A stretch of DNA of 64,000 nucleotides from the NCBI GenBank assembly GCA_049840835.1, contig JASGJG010000011.1, forward strand, positions 1 through 64,000, in the 5' to 3' direction. This document shows, piece by piece, positions 9,102-17,193 of this stretch (positions within the stretch are counted from its first letter, which is position 1; each line of letters starts with the position of its first letter). This DNA is from JANLTX01 sp049840835 (GTDB lineage Bacteria > Armatimonadota > Armatimonadia > Armatimonadales > Armatimonadaceae). A program made the position numbers and the translations under genes. The notes beneath the pieces are model-generated. The model was not told the origin of the DNA and searched no databases. It saw nothing but the letters and a program-made list of their open reading frames with translations.

Positions 9102-9142
9102 ACCCCCTCCCCGACTCTGTTGGGGGAGGGGGTTTATTTTTT
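9102..9142 (+). terminator. Rho-independent terminator after the DUF1549/DUF1553 gene
   Basis: An 11-bp perfect stem, ACCCCCTCCCC (9102-9112) and GGGGAGGGGGT (9123-9133), is followed by TTATTTTTT. It lies 29 nt after the stop codon, in the right orientation. Confidence 0.85.
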
Positions 9143-9172
9143 GGGCCTCCCCAAAAGAGCAGGAAATATCTC

Positions 9173-9203
9173 TTCCCTGGAGTGCACTCCAGGTAGGTAT
9201 AGT
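9173..9203 (+). promoter_or_regulatory. MerR-type promoter with an 18-bp dyad in a 19-bp spacer
   Basis: The perfect palindrome CCTGGAGTGCACTCCAGG (9176-9193) lies between a -35-like TTCCCT (9173-9178) and the -10 box TATAGT (9198-9203), spacer 19 bp. This is the known arrangement of MerR-family operators, where the activator untwists an over-long spacer. The -10 box is 6 nt from the ATG of the MerR gene, so the transcript is probably leaderless. Confidence 0.75.
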
Positions 9204-9209
9204 TTTTCC

Positions 9210-9635
9210 ATGACCTCAGATGGTTACTCCATACAGGAAGCAGCAGAGGCGAGCGGGCTCTCCATAGACACCCTGCGCTACTACGACCGGGCTGGCCTGC
9301 TGGGCACGCTCCCGCGTAATGGCAATCAGCACCGGCGCTTCAGTGCGCGTGATCTGGAAGGGCTGCGTTTTATCTGCAAGCTCCGGCTAACCGGTATGCC
9401 CATTCGGCAGATTTGTCACTACATGAGCCTGGTTCGCGAAGGAGACGACACGGTGCCGGAGCGTGCCGCTCTTCTGGAACAGCACCGCGACTCTATTGAG
9501 AAGACCCTGCGTGAGCAGCAGGCGTGTCTGGAGATAGTCAACTTGAAACTGGAGATGTACCGACTGGGGCTTCACCCTGGGGATGCTCACCCCTGCACGC
9601 AAGAGCTTGCCACCAAACTGGCAGAGAAAGAATAG
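9210..9635 (+). CDS. MerR family transcriptional regulator
   Basis: The 141-residue protein has the MerR winged helix at its N-terminus (YSIQEAAEASGLSIDTLRYY, residues 4-23, then a basic wing RNGNQHRRFS). A dimerisation coiled coil follows (about residues 78-115). The C-terminus lacks a CxxxxxxC metal signature, so it fits the aldehyde/small-molecule branch rather than metal sensors. Start ATG 9210 is fixed by domain start and by the promoter spacing. It should bind the dyad at 9176-9193 and control itself and the aldo/keto reductase that begins 11 nt after it. Confidence 0.88.
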   Translation: MTSDGYSIQEAAEASGLSIDTLRYYDRAGLLGTLPRNGNQHRRFSARDLEGLRFICKLRLTGMPIRQICHYMSLVREGDDTVPERAALLEQHRDSIEKTLREQQACLEIVNLKLEMYRLGLHPGDAHPCTQELATKLAEKE

Positions 9636-9646
9636 AGAATCACCTT

Positions 9647-10645
9647 ATGAAACAACGAACTGTGGGAAATACCCTCGTGGGAGCACTGGGACTGGGCTGC
9701 ATGGGCATGAGTTATGCCTATGGCCCCGCCGATGAAGCCGAGAGCCTGCGCGTATTAGATAGGGCACTAGAGTTAGGCGTGAACCACTGGGACACAGCGG
9801 ATATGTACGGTCCCAAAGTCAACGAGGAGCTGCTCGCCAAAGCGCTGGAGGGCAAGCGAGATAAGGTCTTCCTGGCGACCAAGTTCGGCAATGTGTACGA
9901 CCGAACGCTGACCACCCACCAAGACCAAGTAGCGGCAAACGCAGGCTGGATTGTAGACGGTACCCCGGAATACGCTCGCAAATCCATAGAAGGCTCGCTG
10001 AAACGACTCAAGACAGACTATGTGGACCTCTACTACCTGCATCGCATAGATGCTCAGGTGCCAATTGAAGAGACTATTGGCGCCATGGCAGAGTTTGTGA
10101 AAGAGGGCAAGGTACGCCATATCGGTATCTCGGAAGCCGCCGCGGATACCATTCGCCGGGCGCATGCTACGCATCCATTGGCCGCCGTGCAGAATGAGTT
10201 CTCGCTCTGGACACGTGATTTCGCCGAAGAGGAGCTCCCCCTCTGCAGAGAGCTAGGTATCGCGTTCGTGGCCTATAGCCCTCTAGGGCGTGGCTTCCTG
10301 ACCGGTTCTTTCAACGCGCCAGACGATATCCCCGAAGGCGATTGGCGCAAACAGAACCCACGTTTCCAGGGCGAGAACTTCACGGTGAACTTCGAGATTG
10401 TGAAGCGCGTGCAGACCATTGCGGATAGGCTGGGCGCACTGCCTGCGCAGGTGGCTCTGGCCTGGACTCTGGCTCAGGGCGAGCAAGTGGTGCCCATTCC
10501 TGGCACCAAGCGCGTTTCCTACCTGGAGCAGAACGCCGCAGCGGCGGATATCACGCTCACCCAGGAGGATCTAGACTCGCTGGGTGAGTTTACGCCTAGC
10601 GGTACTCGCTATCCGGAAACCATGATGGCGTTTACCGCCAAATAG
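9647..10645 (+). CDS. Aldo/keto reductase
   Basis: The 332-residue protein is a TIM-barrel NAD(P)H-dependent oxidoreductase. The catalytic Asp49 and Tyr54 are in NHWDTADMYG, Lys79 is in FLATKFGN, and the His is in YYLHRID. It probably reduces aldehydes or ketones. It is 11 nt downstream of the MerR gene and almost certainly its regulatory target. A longer reading to the left would run through the MerR gene in another frame and is rejected. The true substrate cannot be told. Confidence 0.92.
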   Translation: MKQRTVGNTLVGALGLGCMGMSYAYGPADEAESLRVLDRALELGVNHWDTADMYGPKVNEELLAKALEGKRDKVFLATKFGNVYDRTLTTHQDQVAANAGWIVDGTPEYARKSIEGSLKRLKTDYVDLYYLHRIDAQVPIEETIGAMAEFVKEGKVRHIGISEAAADTIRRAHATHPLAAVQNEFSLWTRDFAEEELPLCRELGIAFVAYSPLGRGFLTGSFNAPDDIPEGDWRKQNPRFQGENFTVNFEIVKRVQTIADRLGALPAQVALAWTLAQGEQVVPIPGTKRVSYLEQNAAAADITLTQEDLDSLGEFTPSGTRYPETMMAFTAK

Positions 10646-10661
10646 CTCCATTTTCTACAAA

Positions 10662-10689
10662 AATAGTCGGGTGGAAACACCCGGCTATT
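10662..10689. terminator. Hairpin after the aldo/keto reductase gene
   Basis: A 12-bp stem, AATAGTCGGGTG / CACCCGGCTATT with a GAAA tetraloop and one T-G pair. On the plus strand the tail is not T-rich. On the minus strand it is followed by TTTTT. It may act as a weak terminator or an RNA-stabilising hairpin. Confidence 0.45.
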
Positions 10690-10812
10690 CATGCTTTGCT
10701 AATAGGTTTTACTATAAGATTCGGTATGAGCAAAGCGTATCCTCGATTTACTATGCGGGTTCTATCACGCTACTGAGACTATGTTACGTTTAATAAGCGC
10801 GGGGACTTTACT

Positions 10813-11655
10813 GTGGTTGATTTCCGCGATGTTTTATCGTCTGGTTTGCACGGTGAACAACGGCTTGAAGTCAGTGGAGCCATTCTTGGAGTAGGCCGAT
10901 CACGAACGCGACTACCACGCAATTTTACTCCCCGCTTTCTCACCGAGGCACGAGTCGCTTACGGTACCTATGAGTTCTACGAGGCGGCGCACTGGGAGCG
11001 CGGCAAGCTATATCGCTGGGGAATACCAAAGGGGTATAGCCAGACTTTAGCAATGGGAGTTGATTACTGGGGACGTACTGTCGCTGCTGCCTGGAGAGGT
11101 GAGCCTGCAAAGGGGGATATGGATATTTTTACCTATCAGCAGGGTAAGCTCCAACTCCTGCATTCTAAAATTTATATCGGCACTGACCACATCGTCGATC
11201 AAGGATTCGATGTATGGCAGTGGGACACCAATGGGGTTGTTCGCCTACCCGCACCGAAAGAATTTCAGTTCGGTGTGGCTCTACCGGGCTCGCATCCAAA
11301 TGAGTATATAGGCATGGTTACCCGAATAGACAGACGTATGATCTGCCACTGGGATCGTGGGCGCTATACGATTCTGCCCTTGCCGAAAGGAGCAATCGCT
11401 GCTACAGCGGGTGGCGTTAGCGAGCAAGGTTGGATTGTCGGGCACGCCGGTACAGGCTGGCCCCCAACAGATCGAAGCTTTCTCTGGTATGAGGGCCAGC
11501 CCTTGCTGCTGGAAAACTGTACAAATAGCAAGGGCTGGCGCTTTGGTGAGGTCTTCGGCATCACACCGAAGGGTGTCATCTTCTTATCGGCAACAAAAGA
11601 TGTCGATCCTACGCGCGTCACTATACCGAGTCTGCTTGCACTCTATCCTGTGTAA
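10813..11655 (+). CDS. Hypothetical protein with HAF-like repeats, N-terminus uncertain
   Basis: This 280-residue protein (GTG start) contains short repeated units of the type A-x-W-x-x-G (AAHWERGKLYRWG, AAAWRGEPAKG, CHWDRGRYTILP), as in the HAF repeats of extracellular proteins. It carries no signal peptide. A frame starting with ATG at 10781 encodes a signal-like leader (MLRLISAGTLLWLISA) but stops at TAG 10893, so the native N-terminus may lie in that other frame. No enzymatic motif is seen. Its stop is 3 nt from the convergent SDR gene. Confidence 0.6.
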   Translation: MVDFRDVLSSGLHGEQRLEVSGAILGVGRSRTRLPRNFTPRFLTEARVAYGTYEFYEAAHWERGKLYRWGIPKGYSQTLAMGVDYWGRTVAAAWRGEPAKGDMDIFTYQQGKLQLLHSKIYIGTDHIVDQGFDVWQWDTNGVVRLPAPKEFQFGVALPGSHPNEYIGMVTRIDRRMICHWDRGRYTILPLPKGAIAATAGGVSEQGWIVGHAGTGWPPTDRSFLWYEGQPLLLENCTNSKGWRFGEVFGITPKGVIFLSATKDVDPTRVTIPSLLALYPV

Positions 11656-11658
11656 GTC

Positions 11659-12405
11659 CTACATGCCGCTCTGGGTGATTCGACCACCGGTTACGGGCAG
11701 GTAGGTGCCAGTTACGTAACCGGCGAGGTGAGAGAAGTAGAAGGCGCAGGCGTTACCGATTTCGTCGGCGCTGCCATGTACCCGGAGCGGTAGGGATTTC
11801 GCAAAGTTCTTGCTGCCGTCGCTAGCGGTATCTACTTTTTCATCGGCCATCCAGCCCGGCGCGACCATATTGACCGTGATGTTCTCTGGGCCAAGTTCCA
11901 TCGCCAGGGAGCGGCTCATACCGACCATGGCACCCTTGCCTGCCGTGTACATGCTCCAGTTCTCAGGAGACATATTCCAGAGTTCGGTGACGATGTTCAC
12001 CACTCTGCCGCCGCCCTGGGTATTGAAGTGGGGCCGCGCTGCCGCGATGGTGTTGTAGACCGCCTTCACGTTGTAGTCCAGCATGTTCTGGTAACCGTCC
12101 CAGCCCAGCGAGCCGAACTTACCGTGCTGACTGCCTCCTATAGCGTTGTTGACTACTCCATCAATGCGCCCGTGGTCTGCTACCACGGCATCTACCATGG
12201 CTTTTACACTGGCTTCGTCGGTCACATCGGCCTGGTAGGCTTTCGAGTTGTTGCCACACTCTGCGGCCACCGCCTCGGCCTTCTCGGCGCTCTGGCCGTA
12301 GTTCACCGCCACGGTCGCTCCCTCGCGCGCTAGCACCCGACAGATAGCTGCCCCGATGCCGCGTCCGCCGCCCGTTACCAGATACACTTTCCCCTGTAAT
12401 AACAT
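11659..12405 (-). CDS. SDR family oxidoreductase (3-oxoacyl-ACP reductase-like)
   Basis: The 248-residue protein has the Rossmann dinucleotide motif TGGGRGIG (residues 11-18), the structural NNAIGG motif, and the catalytic Y-x3-K in YTAGKGA. The C-terminal part (PGWMADE, SHLAGYVTGTYLPVTGG) is typical of FabG-like enzymes. It reduces a carbonyl with NAD(P)H. Fatty acid synthesis genes are not nearby, so the substrate is not certain. Confidence 0.88.
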   Translation of the reverse strand: MLLQGKVYLVTGGGRGIGAAICRVLAREGATVAVNYGQSAEKAEAVAAECGNNSKAYQADVTDEASVKAMVDAVVADHGRIDGVVNNAIGGSQHGKFGSLGWDGYQNMLDYNVKAVYNTIAAARPHFNTQGGGRVVNIVTELWNMSPENWSMYTAGKGAMVGMSRSLAMELGPENITVNMVAPGWMADEKVDTASDGSKNFAKSLPLRVHGSADEIGNACAFYFSHLAGYVTGTYLPVTGGRITQSGM

Positions 12406-12440
12406 GCCCCACCATTCGGCGATAGGGCGTCTAATACCTT

Positions 12441-12980
12441 TTAGAAACGTATCCCCAAACGCGCACTAAAGCTGCCCGGCTCCACGAGGAACCCACCACT
12501 TTCCCCACTGTGTGTCACCAGAATTCTCTCTAAAAACAGATAACCCAGCTCTGCAAAATAGCGTCCTCGTTCGCTTCCTACAAAGACGCGTTGCCCTGTC
12601 AGATAGGACTCAGAGCTATCCGAAACACTTCCTAGCCGGGTATGTCCCGCACGAAAACGTCCGATACCGCCGCCATAATAGAAAGAGTTTCCTGCCGGAA
12701 GTCGAATCTGTGCTCCTAAACCAATAGTGCTTACGGCAACGTAGCGATTTTCCCGTACAACCCCATCATAGAAGACACCCCATTTCCCTTTGGCAACGCG
12801 CCCAATATCATAGCTACCCCCCAGACTCAGTGGCCTGCTTCCCAGAAAACCTCCTCCATCACTGCTGCTAGGGATACCGATTCCTGCCTGAACACGCCAG
12901 CGCCAGTCGTTCTCTTTCTGTGCCCAGGTAGGAGCGATGCTGAAAACCAGTAAAAACAGAGTACTCAGAGCTAGTTTCAT
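12441..12980 (-). CDS. Outer-membrane-type hypothetical protein
   Basis: The 179-residue protein has a signal peptide (MKLALSTLFLLVFSIAPTWAQ). The rest alternates polar and aromatic residues with many Gly (YGGGIGRF, RYFAELGYLFLERI) and ends in LGIRF. A terminal Phe after alternating residues is the usual C-terminal signal of outer-membrane beta barrels. Start 12980 is chosen because the signal peptide begins there. TACTAT lies 7 nt upstream. The function is unknown. Confidence 0.7.
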   Translation of the reverse strand: MKLALSTLFLLVFSIAPTWAQKENDWRWRVQAGIGIPSSSDGGGFLGSRPLSLGGSYDIGRVAKGKWGVFYDGVVRENRYVAVSTIGLGAQIRLPAGNSFYYGGGIGRFRAGHTRLGSVSDSSESYLTGQRVFVGSERGRYFAELGYLFLERILVTHSGESGGFLVEPGSFSARLGIRF

Positions 12981-12987
12981 AGGGCCC

Positions 12988-12993
12988 ATAGTA
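12988..12993 (-). promoter_or_regulatory. -10 box of a probable leaderless transcript
   Basis: TACTAT on the minus strand is 7 nt before ATG 12980, with no Shine-Dalgarno sequence in the gap. Confidence 0.4.
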
Positions 12994-13036
12994 GCATCTA
13001 GCGTGGGAATACGATAGGGTGAACGGGTTTTCAATT

Positions 13037-14149
13037 ATGGCACTCGGAGTAGGAATCGTCGGGCTACCCAATGTGGGCAAGTCCACTCTCTTTAACGCAA
13101 TCACCAGAGCGGGGGCGGTAGCCGCTAACTACCCGTTTGCGACTATCGATAAGAACGTCGGGATAGTACCTCTACCGGATTCACGGTTAGAGGCGCTCCG
13201 GAAGCTCTACACCAAGGGCGACCGTGTTCCCCCCATTGTGCAGACCGCTGTGGAGTTTGTGGATATTGCTGGTCTTGTCAAGGGCGCGCACAAAGGAGAA
13301 GGATTGGGCAACCAGTTCCTCGCCAATATCCGCGAGGTCGCTGCTATTGCGCACGTGGTTCGCTGCTTCGAAGACATGAATGTGATTCATGTGGAGAACC
13401 GCGTGGATCCGGTCGCCGATGCTGAGACTATCTCTCTGGAGCTGGCGCTGGCAGATCTGCAGAGCTTAGAGAAGCGTGTAGAGCGCCTGAAGAAGAACGC
13501 CAAGTCTAGCAAAGACGATGCCGCCATGGTTCCCGTAGTAGAGGCCCTTCTGGCACAGCTTTCCGAGGGGCTGCCTGCTCGTACCTGTACTGTTGGCGAG
13601 CCGGAAATACGGGCAAAGGTCTTTAAAGAAATGGGCCTGCTCACCGCCAAGCCCATGATCTATGTAGCCAACGTAGCTGAGGAAGACCTGCCGGATGGTG
13701 GCAGCAATCCGCATGTGGCTGCCCTGAAAGCCCTCGCTGACAAAGAAGGCGTCGAAGTCGTTGTCGTCAGCGCGAAGATCGAGGCGGAGCTTTCGGAGCT
13801 AGATGAAGCTGAAGCTACGGAGTACCGTGAGAGTTTGGGCCTGGAGCAGACAGGTTTAGACCGACTGGTTACTGTGGCTTACCGCATGCTGGGCCTGCGC
13901 ACGTTCCTGACGGCTGGCGAGAAAGAAGTCCGCGCGTGGACGATTAAAGCCGGAGATAAGGCCCCGCAGGCTGCAGGTGCGATTCACACGGATCTGGAGC
14001 GTGGCTTCATTCGCGCGGAGACGATCTACTGGGAGAAGCTGGTAGAGGCGGGCACCTGGTCTGGAGCGAAGGAAAAAGGCTGGGTACGCATGGAAGGCAA
14101 GGAGTACGAAGTGCAAGACGGCGACGTGCTCATTATCCACAACAACTAG
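13037..14149 (+). CDS. ychF: Redox-regulated ATPase/GTPase YchF
   Basis: The 370-residue protein matches the universal Obg-like YchF family in length and layout: P-loop GLPNVGKST (residues 8-16), switch II region DIAGLVKGAHKGEGLGNQFL, the atypical G4 motif NVAEED that favours ATP over GTP, and a C-terminal TGS domain (AWTIKAGDKAPQAAGAIHTD onwards). It binds ribosomes. ATG 13037 is used because the family begins just before the P-loop; an upstream GTG at 13019 adds six residues. It is divergent from the outer-membrane-type gene at 12980. Confidence 0.95.
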   Translation: MALGVGIVGLPNVGKSTLFNAITRAGAVAANYPFATIDKNVGIVPLPDSRLEALRKLYTKGDRVPPIVQTAVEFVDIAGLVKGAHKGEGLGNQFLANIREVAAIAHVVRCFEDMNVIHVENRVDPVADAETISLELALADLQSLEKRVERLKKNAKSSKDDAAMVPVVEALLAQLSEGLPARTCTVGEPEIRAKVFKEMGLLTAKPMIYVANVAEEDLPDGGSNPHVAALKALADKEGVEVVVVSAKIEAELSELDEAEATEYRESLGLEQTGLDRLVTVAYRMLGLRTFLTAGEKEVRAWTIKAGDKAPQAAGAIHTDLERGFIRAETIYWEKLVEAGTWSGAKEKGWVRMEGKEYEVQDGDVLIIHNN

Positions 14150-14164
14150 CCAGCCGTTAGAAAT

Positions 14165-15067
14165 ATGGACACTGCCCGCGCCATAGCCACTCAGTTCTTT
14201 GGCGCAGCCCCGGATACTCTGGAAGTGATAGAAGGGCTGGGCAGTGTCAACCGGATGTTTCTAGCCCGGCAAGGCGCTCAGACTATAATAGTTCGCCTGC
14301 CAAAAGCCGAAGACCGAGAACGCGCCGAAGCGTTCTACGAAAAAGAGGACTGGTGCCTGAAGGCTGCAGGGTTTTATTCTCATATTCCTGGGCCTGAGGT
14401 TCTTGACTTAGGTGTCTATGAGGGCTGGCCCTACCAGATTCAGAGTTTTATTGAAGGCATCAATGGGGAACACAGTGGTGTTGAACCAGGCCGAATCTAT
14501 TGCATGCTTGGCACATATGCAAGAGACATGGAGCATATCCATTTTCGGATACAGCTAAACGGTTTCGGAGAGACTCTCCCTGATTTTCTGGCAAGCGATG
14601 GTATAGAACGCTGGCAGCGTTTCATTGCTTACAACCGGGAAAGCCTCACTCCTACCGATCCACTTCTTTCCCTGGGTGTTTACCTGCCTTCTCAGCGTAA
14701 TGCGATTCTGGCTCGCTTCAATGCTCTAGCAGAGCAGGAAGTGGAGCTTGGCCTGTGCCATGGTGATCTCGCTCCCCGAAATACGATTCTTGGCACGGAC
14801 CGCACACTATTCCTCATCGACTGGGGTTGCGCCGAGGTACATGTCGTCCCTCACTACAATCTGCTATATATCCCACTGGAATTCCGGGAAGATTTCATGG
14901 ATGGCTACGGTTGGAACGAGGAGCACAAGGCAGAGCTATATGCGGAGGTCGATAACCTGGCTTTGCTCAAAGCTTTTGATTTAGTGCGCTGGGCGATAGA
15001 CCGCTGCCCGGAGCGGATTACGGAGCTAGCGGAGAAGGCCCGCATACTGGCGCAAGCTGTGGCATAA
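14165..15067 (+). CDS. Phosphotransferase (APH/choline kinase-like) family protein
   Basis: The 300-residue protein has an N-terminal lobe with a conserved VNRMFLA/IVRLPK section. The C-lobe catalytic motif is HGDLAPRNTIL and the metal-binding motif is LIDWG. It would phosphorylate a small hydroxylated molecule. It is 15 nt downstream of ychF. The substrate is unknown; nothing nearby indicates drug resistance. Confidence 0.85.
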   Translation: MDTARAIATQFFGAAPDTLEVIEGLGSVNRMFLARQGAQTIIVRLPKAEDRERAEAFYEKEDWCLKAAGFYSHIPGPEVLDLGVYEGWPYQIQSFIEGINGEHSGVEPGRIYCMLGTYARDMEHIHFRIQLNGFGETLPDFLASDGIERWQRFIAYNRESLTPTDPLLSLGVYLPSQRNAILARFNALAEQEVELGLCHGDLAPRNTILGTDRTLFLIDWGCAEVHVVPHYNLLYIPLEFREDFMDGYGWNEEHKAELYAEVDNLALLKAFDLVRWAIDRCPERITELAEKARILAQAVA

Positions 15068-15068
15068 T
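15063..15068 (+). promoter_or_regulatory. -10 box inside the end of the upstream gene
   Basis: CATAAT lies across the stop codon of the phosphotransferase gene and 7 nt before ATG 15076. No Shine-Dalgarno sequence is seen in the gap. Confidence 0.35.
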
Positions 15069-15075
15069 CAAAGTC

Positions 15076-15660
15076 ATGCGACAGAGTTTTGATCAGTGGG
15101 AAAAAGAGATTTCGGCGCTGGAGAAGACTCCAGCACCACATGGCGGCATTGTATTCACGGGTAGCTCTTCCATACGTATGTGGAAGACCCTGGAGCGTGA
15201 CTATCCCACTCTTCCAGTCGTAAACCGGGGATTCGGTGGCTCTCAGACCTTTGAGGTCGTGCACTTCTTCCCACGCATCGTCGCTCCGCTTCGTCCGCGC
15301 CAGGTGGTGTTGTTCTCGGGTACCAACGACATCAACGCCAAGAGGCTGCCGCGCCAGGTAGCGTCCGATTTCATGGATTTCAGCCTTCAGATGCGATGGC
15401 TCTGCCCCGGTGCGCGGCTTTCGTACATCGAAATGACCAGTAGCCCGAGCCGCTGGAACCAGCGAGATGCCGTGGTAGAGACGAACGCGATTATCAAGCG
15501 TCTCTGCGAGCGCAATGGCTTCGACTTCATTCCGGTTCGGGAGAAGCTATTCGGCGCAAACGGTGAGCCACGCCCGGAGATATTCATAGCAGACCGCCTG
15601 CACCTGAACGCAGACGGCTACAAAATCCTGGCAGAAGCGGTACGCCCGTTCCTGCGGTGA
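15076..15660 (+). CDS. SGNH/GDSL-type hydrolase
   Basis: The 194-residue protein has the blocks of a GDSL-like esterase: block I GSSSIRMW with the nucleophile Ser, block II Gly in NRGFGGS, block III SGTNDIN, and block V DRLHLN with the catalytic Asp and His. No signal peptide is seen. It probably removes acyl groups from a sugar or lipid. Its stop overlaps the next start (GTGA at 15657-15660), so the two are translationally coupled. Confidence 0.88.
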   Translation: MRQSFDQWEKEISALEKTPAPHGGIVFTGSSSIRMWKTLERDYPTLPVVNRGFGGSQTFEVVHFFPRIVAPLRPRQVVLFSGTNDINAKRLPRQVASDFMDFSLQMRWLCPGARLSYIEMTSSPSRWNQRDAVVETNAIIKRLCERNGFDFIPVREKLFGANGEPRPEIFIADRLHLNADGYKILAEAVRPFLR

Positions 15661-16388
15661 CTGCCAGAGAAATTCTGAAGATATTAGGGGAAGGCTCTTC
15701 CTTCCCCATGTTTTTGAATAGCGCCTATATCTATCTCGCTGCCAATAGGTTGAGCCTTTACCGATCTGAAGCAGATTGGGCAATCACTATTGAAACCTTT
15801 GGTTATTCTTATATTGCTGATTCCGCCTGCACAGATACCTGGACATATGGTAGCCGCCTCGTAAACCGCAGTACCGTGAAGGACTATGTATCTCCTGAAG
15901 CCTATCAAAGCTACTTAAAGCGTCATGCGTACTACGAGTTTGAGAGCATCTGCCCTATTGAGGACGGTGACTGGTTTGATCCTGAAGATTACCCTGGATT
16001 ACTTACACCTACTGCCACGGAGATTCTTGTTGGAGGGCAGTGCATCGCCGTTCCTACACCAGAGGACATAGGAGTTCAGGGCATCTCTCTAGAGTCACCA
16101 CCAAAGATACAGCTCCACGAATTGTGCCGCTATCTTAGCGCCACCATGGAGCCAGACTCTTACTTCGCCCCCCAAAAGCAACAAATCTACATTCCTGGTG
16201 AGCTTTCTCTACTTCTTCAATTGAAGGAATGGCATCATCCGGACCTGCTTAATGAAGAACCCGTAGACCAATCCGAAACCTTTCAGCAGCTCGCGCGAGT
16301 CCTGGAAACAGGAGAAACTTCTTACTATAGCCCTACTCTGGCACCAAATACCCACTGGTCAAACTGGCCTGAGATGAAAGACCTGTAG
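15657..16388 (+). CDS. Hypothetical protein, possibly DUF7003-like
   Basis: The 243-residue soluble protein starts at a GTG overlapping the SGNH stop. The opening section (MTAREILKILGEGSSFPMFL, then a NSAYIYLAANRLSLYRS stretch and TIETFGYSY) recalls DUF7003 proteins from memory, without further support. There is no signal peptide, membrane segment or catalytic motif. It is abutted by a GNAT gene. Confidence 0.6.
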   Translation: MTAREILKILGEGSSFPMFLNSAYIYLAANRLSLYRSEADWAITIETFGYSYIADSACTDTWTYGSRLVNRSTVKDYVSPEAYQSYLKRHAYYEFESICPIEDGDWFDPEDYPGLLTPTATEILVGGQCIAVPTPEDIGVQGISLESPPKIQLHELCRYLSATMEPDSYFAPQKQQIYIPGELSLLLQLKEWHHPDLLNEEPVDQSETFQQLARVLETGETSYYSPTLAPNTHWSNWPEMKDL

Positions 16389-17144
16389 ATGCTTGACTTC
16401 GCCCACGCTGTCCGTGTTTTCATAGAGGGATTCACCTTCACCAAGAGTTGGACACATCCGTTTCTGTACGAATCGCCGGGAGAGAACGCGTGGCGAATGT
16501 ACGATGCGCCCCGCACCCGTAAGAAAGAAGACTATCGCTCTGAGGAGCTGGTGATTTTCGACCGCACTCCCGAGGAAACTGATGCACTGAGTCGGACAGT
16601 TATGGGGGGCCGCCACCGGGTCTGCTTTATGCTCCGAGACGGGCAATCAGATACGGAAATGCGGGCGGCCTTCAAGAAACTCGGGTATCGGCTCATGACT
16701 ACTGAGGGTTTCTTTGTCCATGGTCTGAAGAGTATTCCAGCGGCCTCGGAGCCGCCTGTTCCTGTGGTTCGGGTGACCACGCTACACGAAGCGGAGATTC
16801 TGGCGAATGCGGCTCTTCGCAGGCAGATACTCCCGGAGCATCTCACTATGGATCCGCCTCCCATGCGGCAGTACATGGCGCTAGAGGACGAACAGTACCC
16901 GGTGGGTTGGGTCGGGAGTGTTTCGGCGGCGGGCTGTGGATGGTGCCACTCTATGTTTGTTATGGAACCGCAGCGCCGCAAAGGGATCGGGCGCTCTCTC
17001 ATGTTGCGTATGCTCCAAGACGATGCTGAAGCGGGCAATCAGGCGAATGTTCTGCTGGCCTCCCATGCAGGCGCTAAGCTCTACGATGCGGTGGGCTATC
17101 AGCGCCTGGGCACTCTGTATATGTATGTGCCGCCACGAAAATAG
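16389..17144 (+). CDS. GNAT family N-acetyltransferase
   Basis: The 251-residue protein has a variable N-terminal half and a GNAT fold in the C-terminal half. Motif A is EPQRRKGIGRSLMLRML (acetyl-CoA pyrophosphate loop R-x-x-G-x-G), followed by the late motif AKLYDAVGYQRLG. ATG 16389 directly follows the upstream stop, so translation is coupled. The acceptor substrate is unknown. Confidence 0.85.
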   Translation: MLDFAHAVRVFIEGFTFTKSWTHPFLYESPGENAWRMYDAPRTRKKEDYRSEELVIFDRTPEETDALSRTVMGGRHRVCFMLRDGQSDTEMRAAFKKLGYRLMTTEGFFVHGLKSIPAASEPPVPVVRVTTLHEAEILANAALRRQILPEHLTMDPPPMRQYMALEDEQYPVGWVGSVSAAGCGWCHSMFVMEPQRRKGIGRSLMLRMLQDDAEAGNQANVLLASHAGAKLYDAVGYQRLGTLYMYVPPRK

Positions 17145-17193
17145 CGGAGGGAACCGGAGAGAGCCACAGGTGTATCTCTAGGGGAGCTGAACC

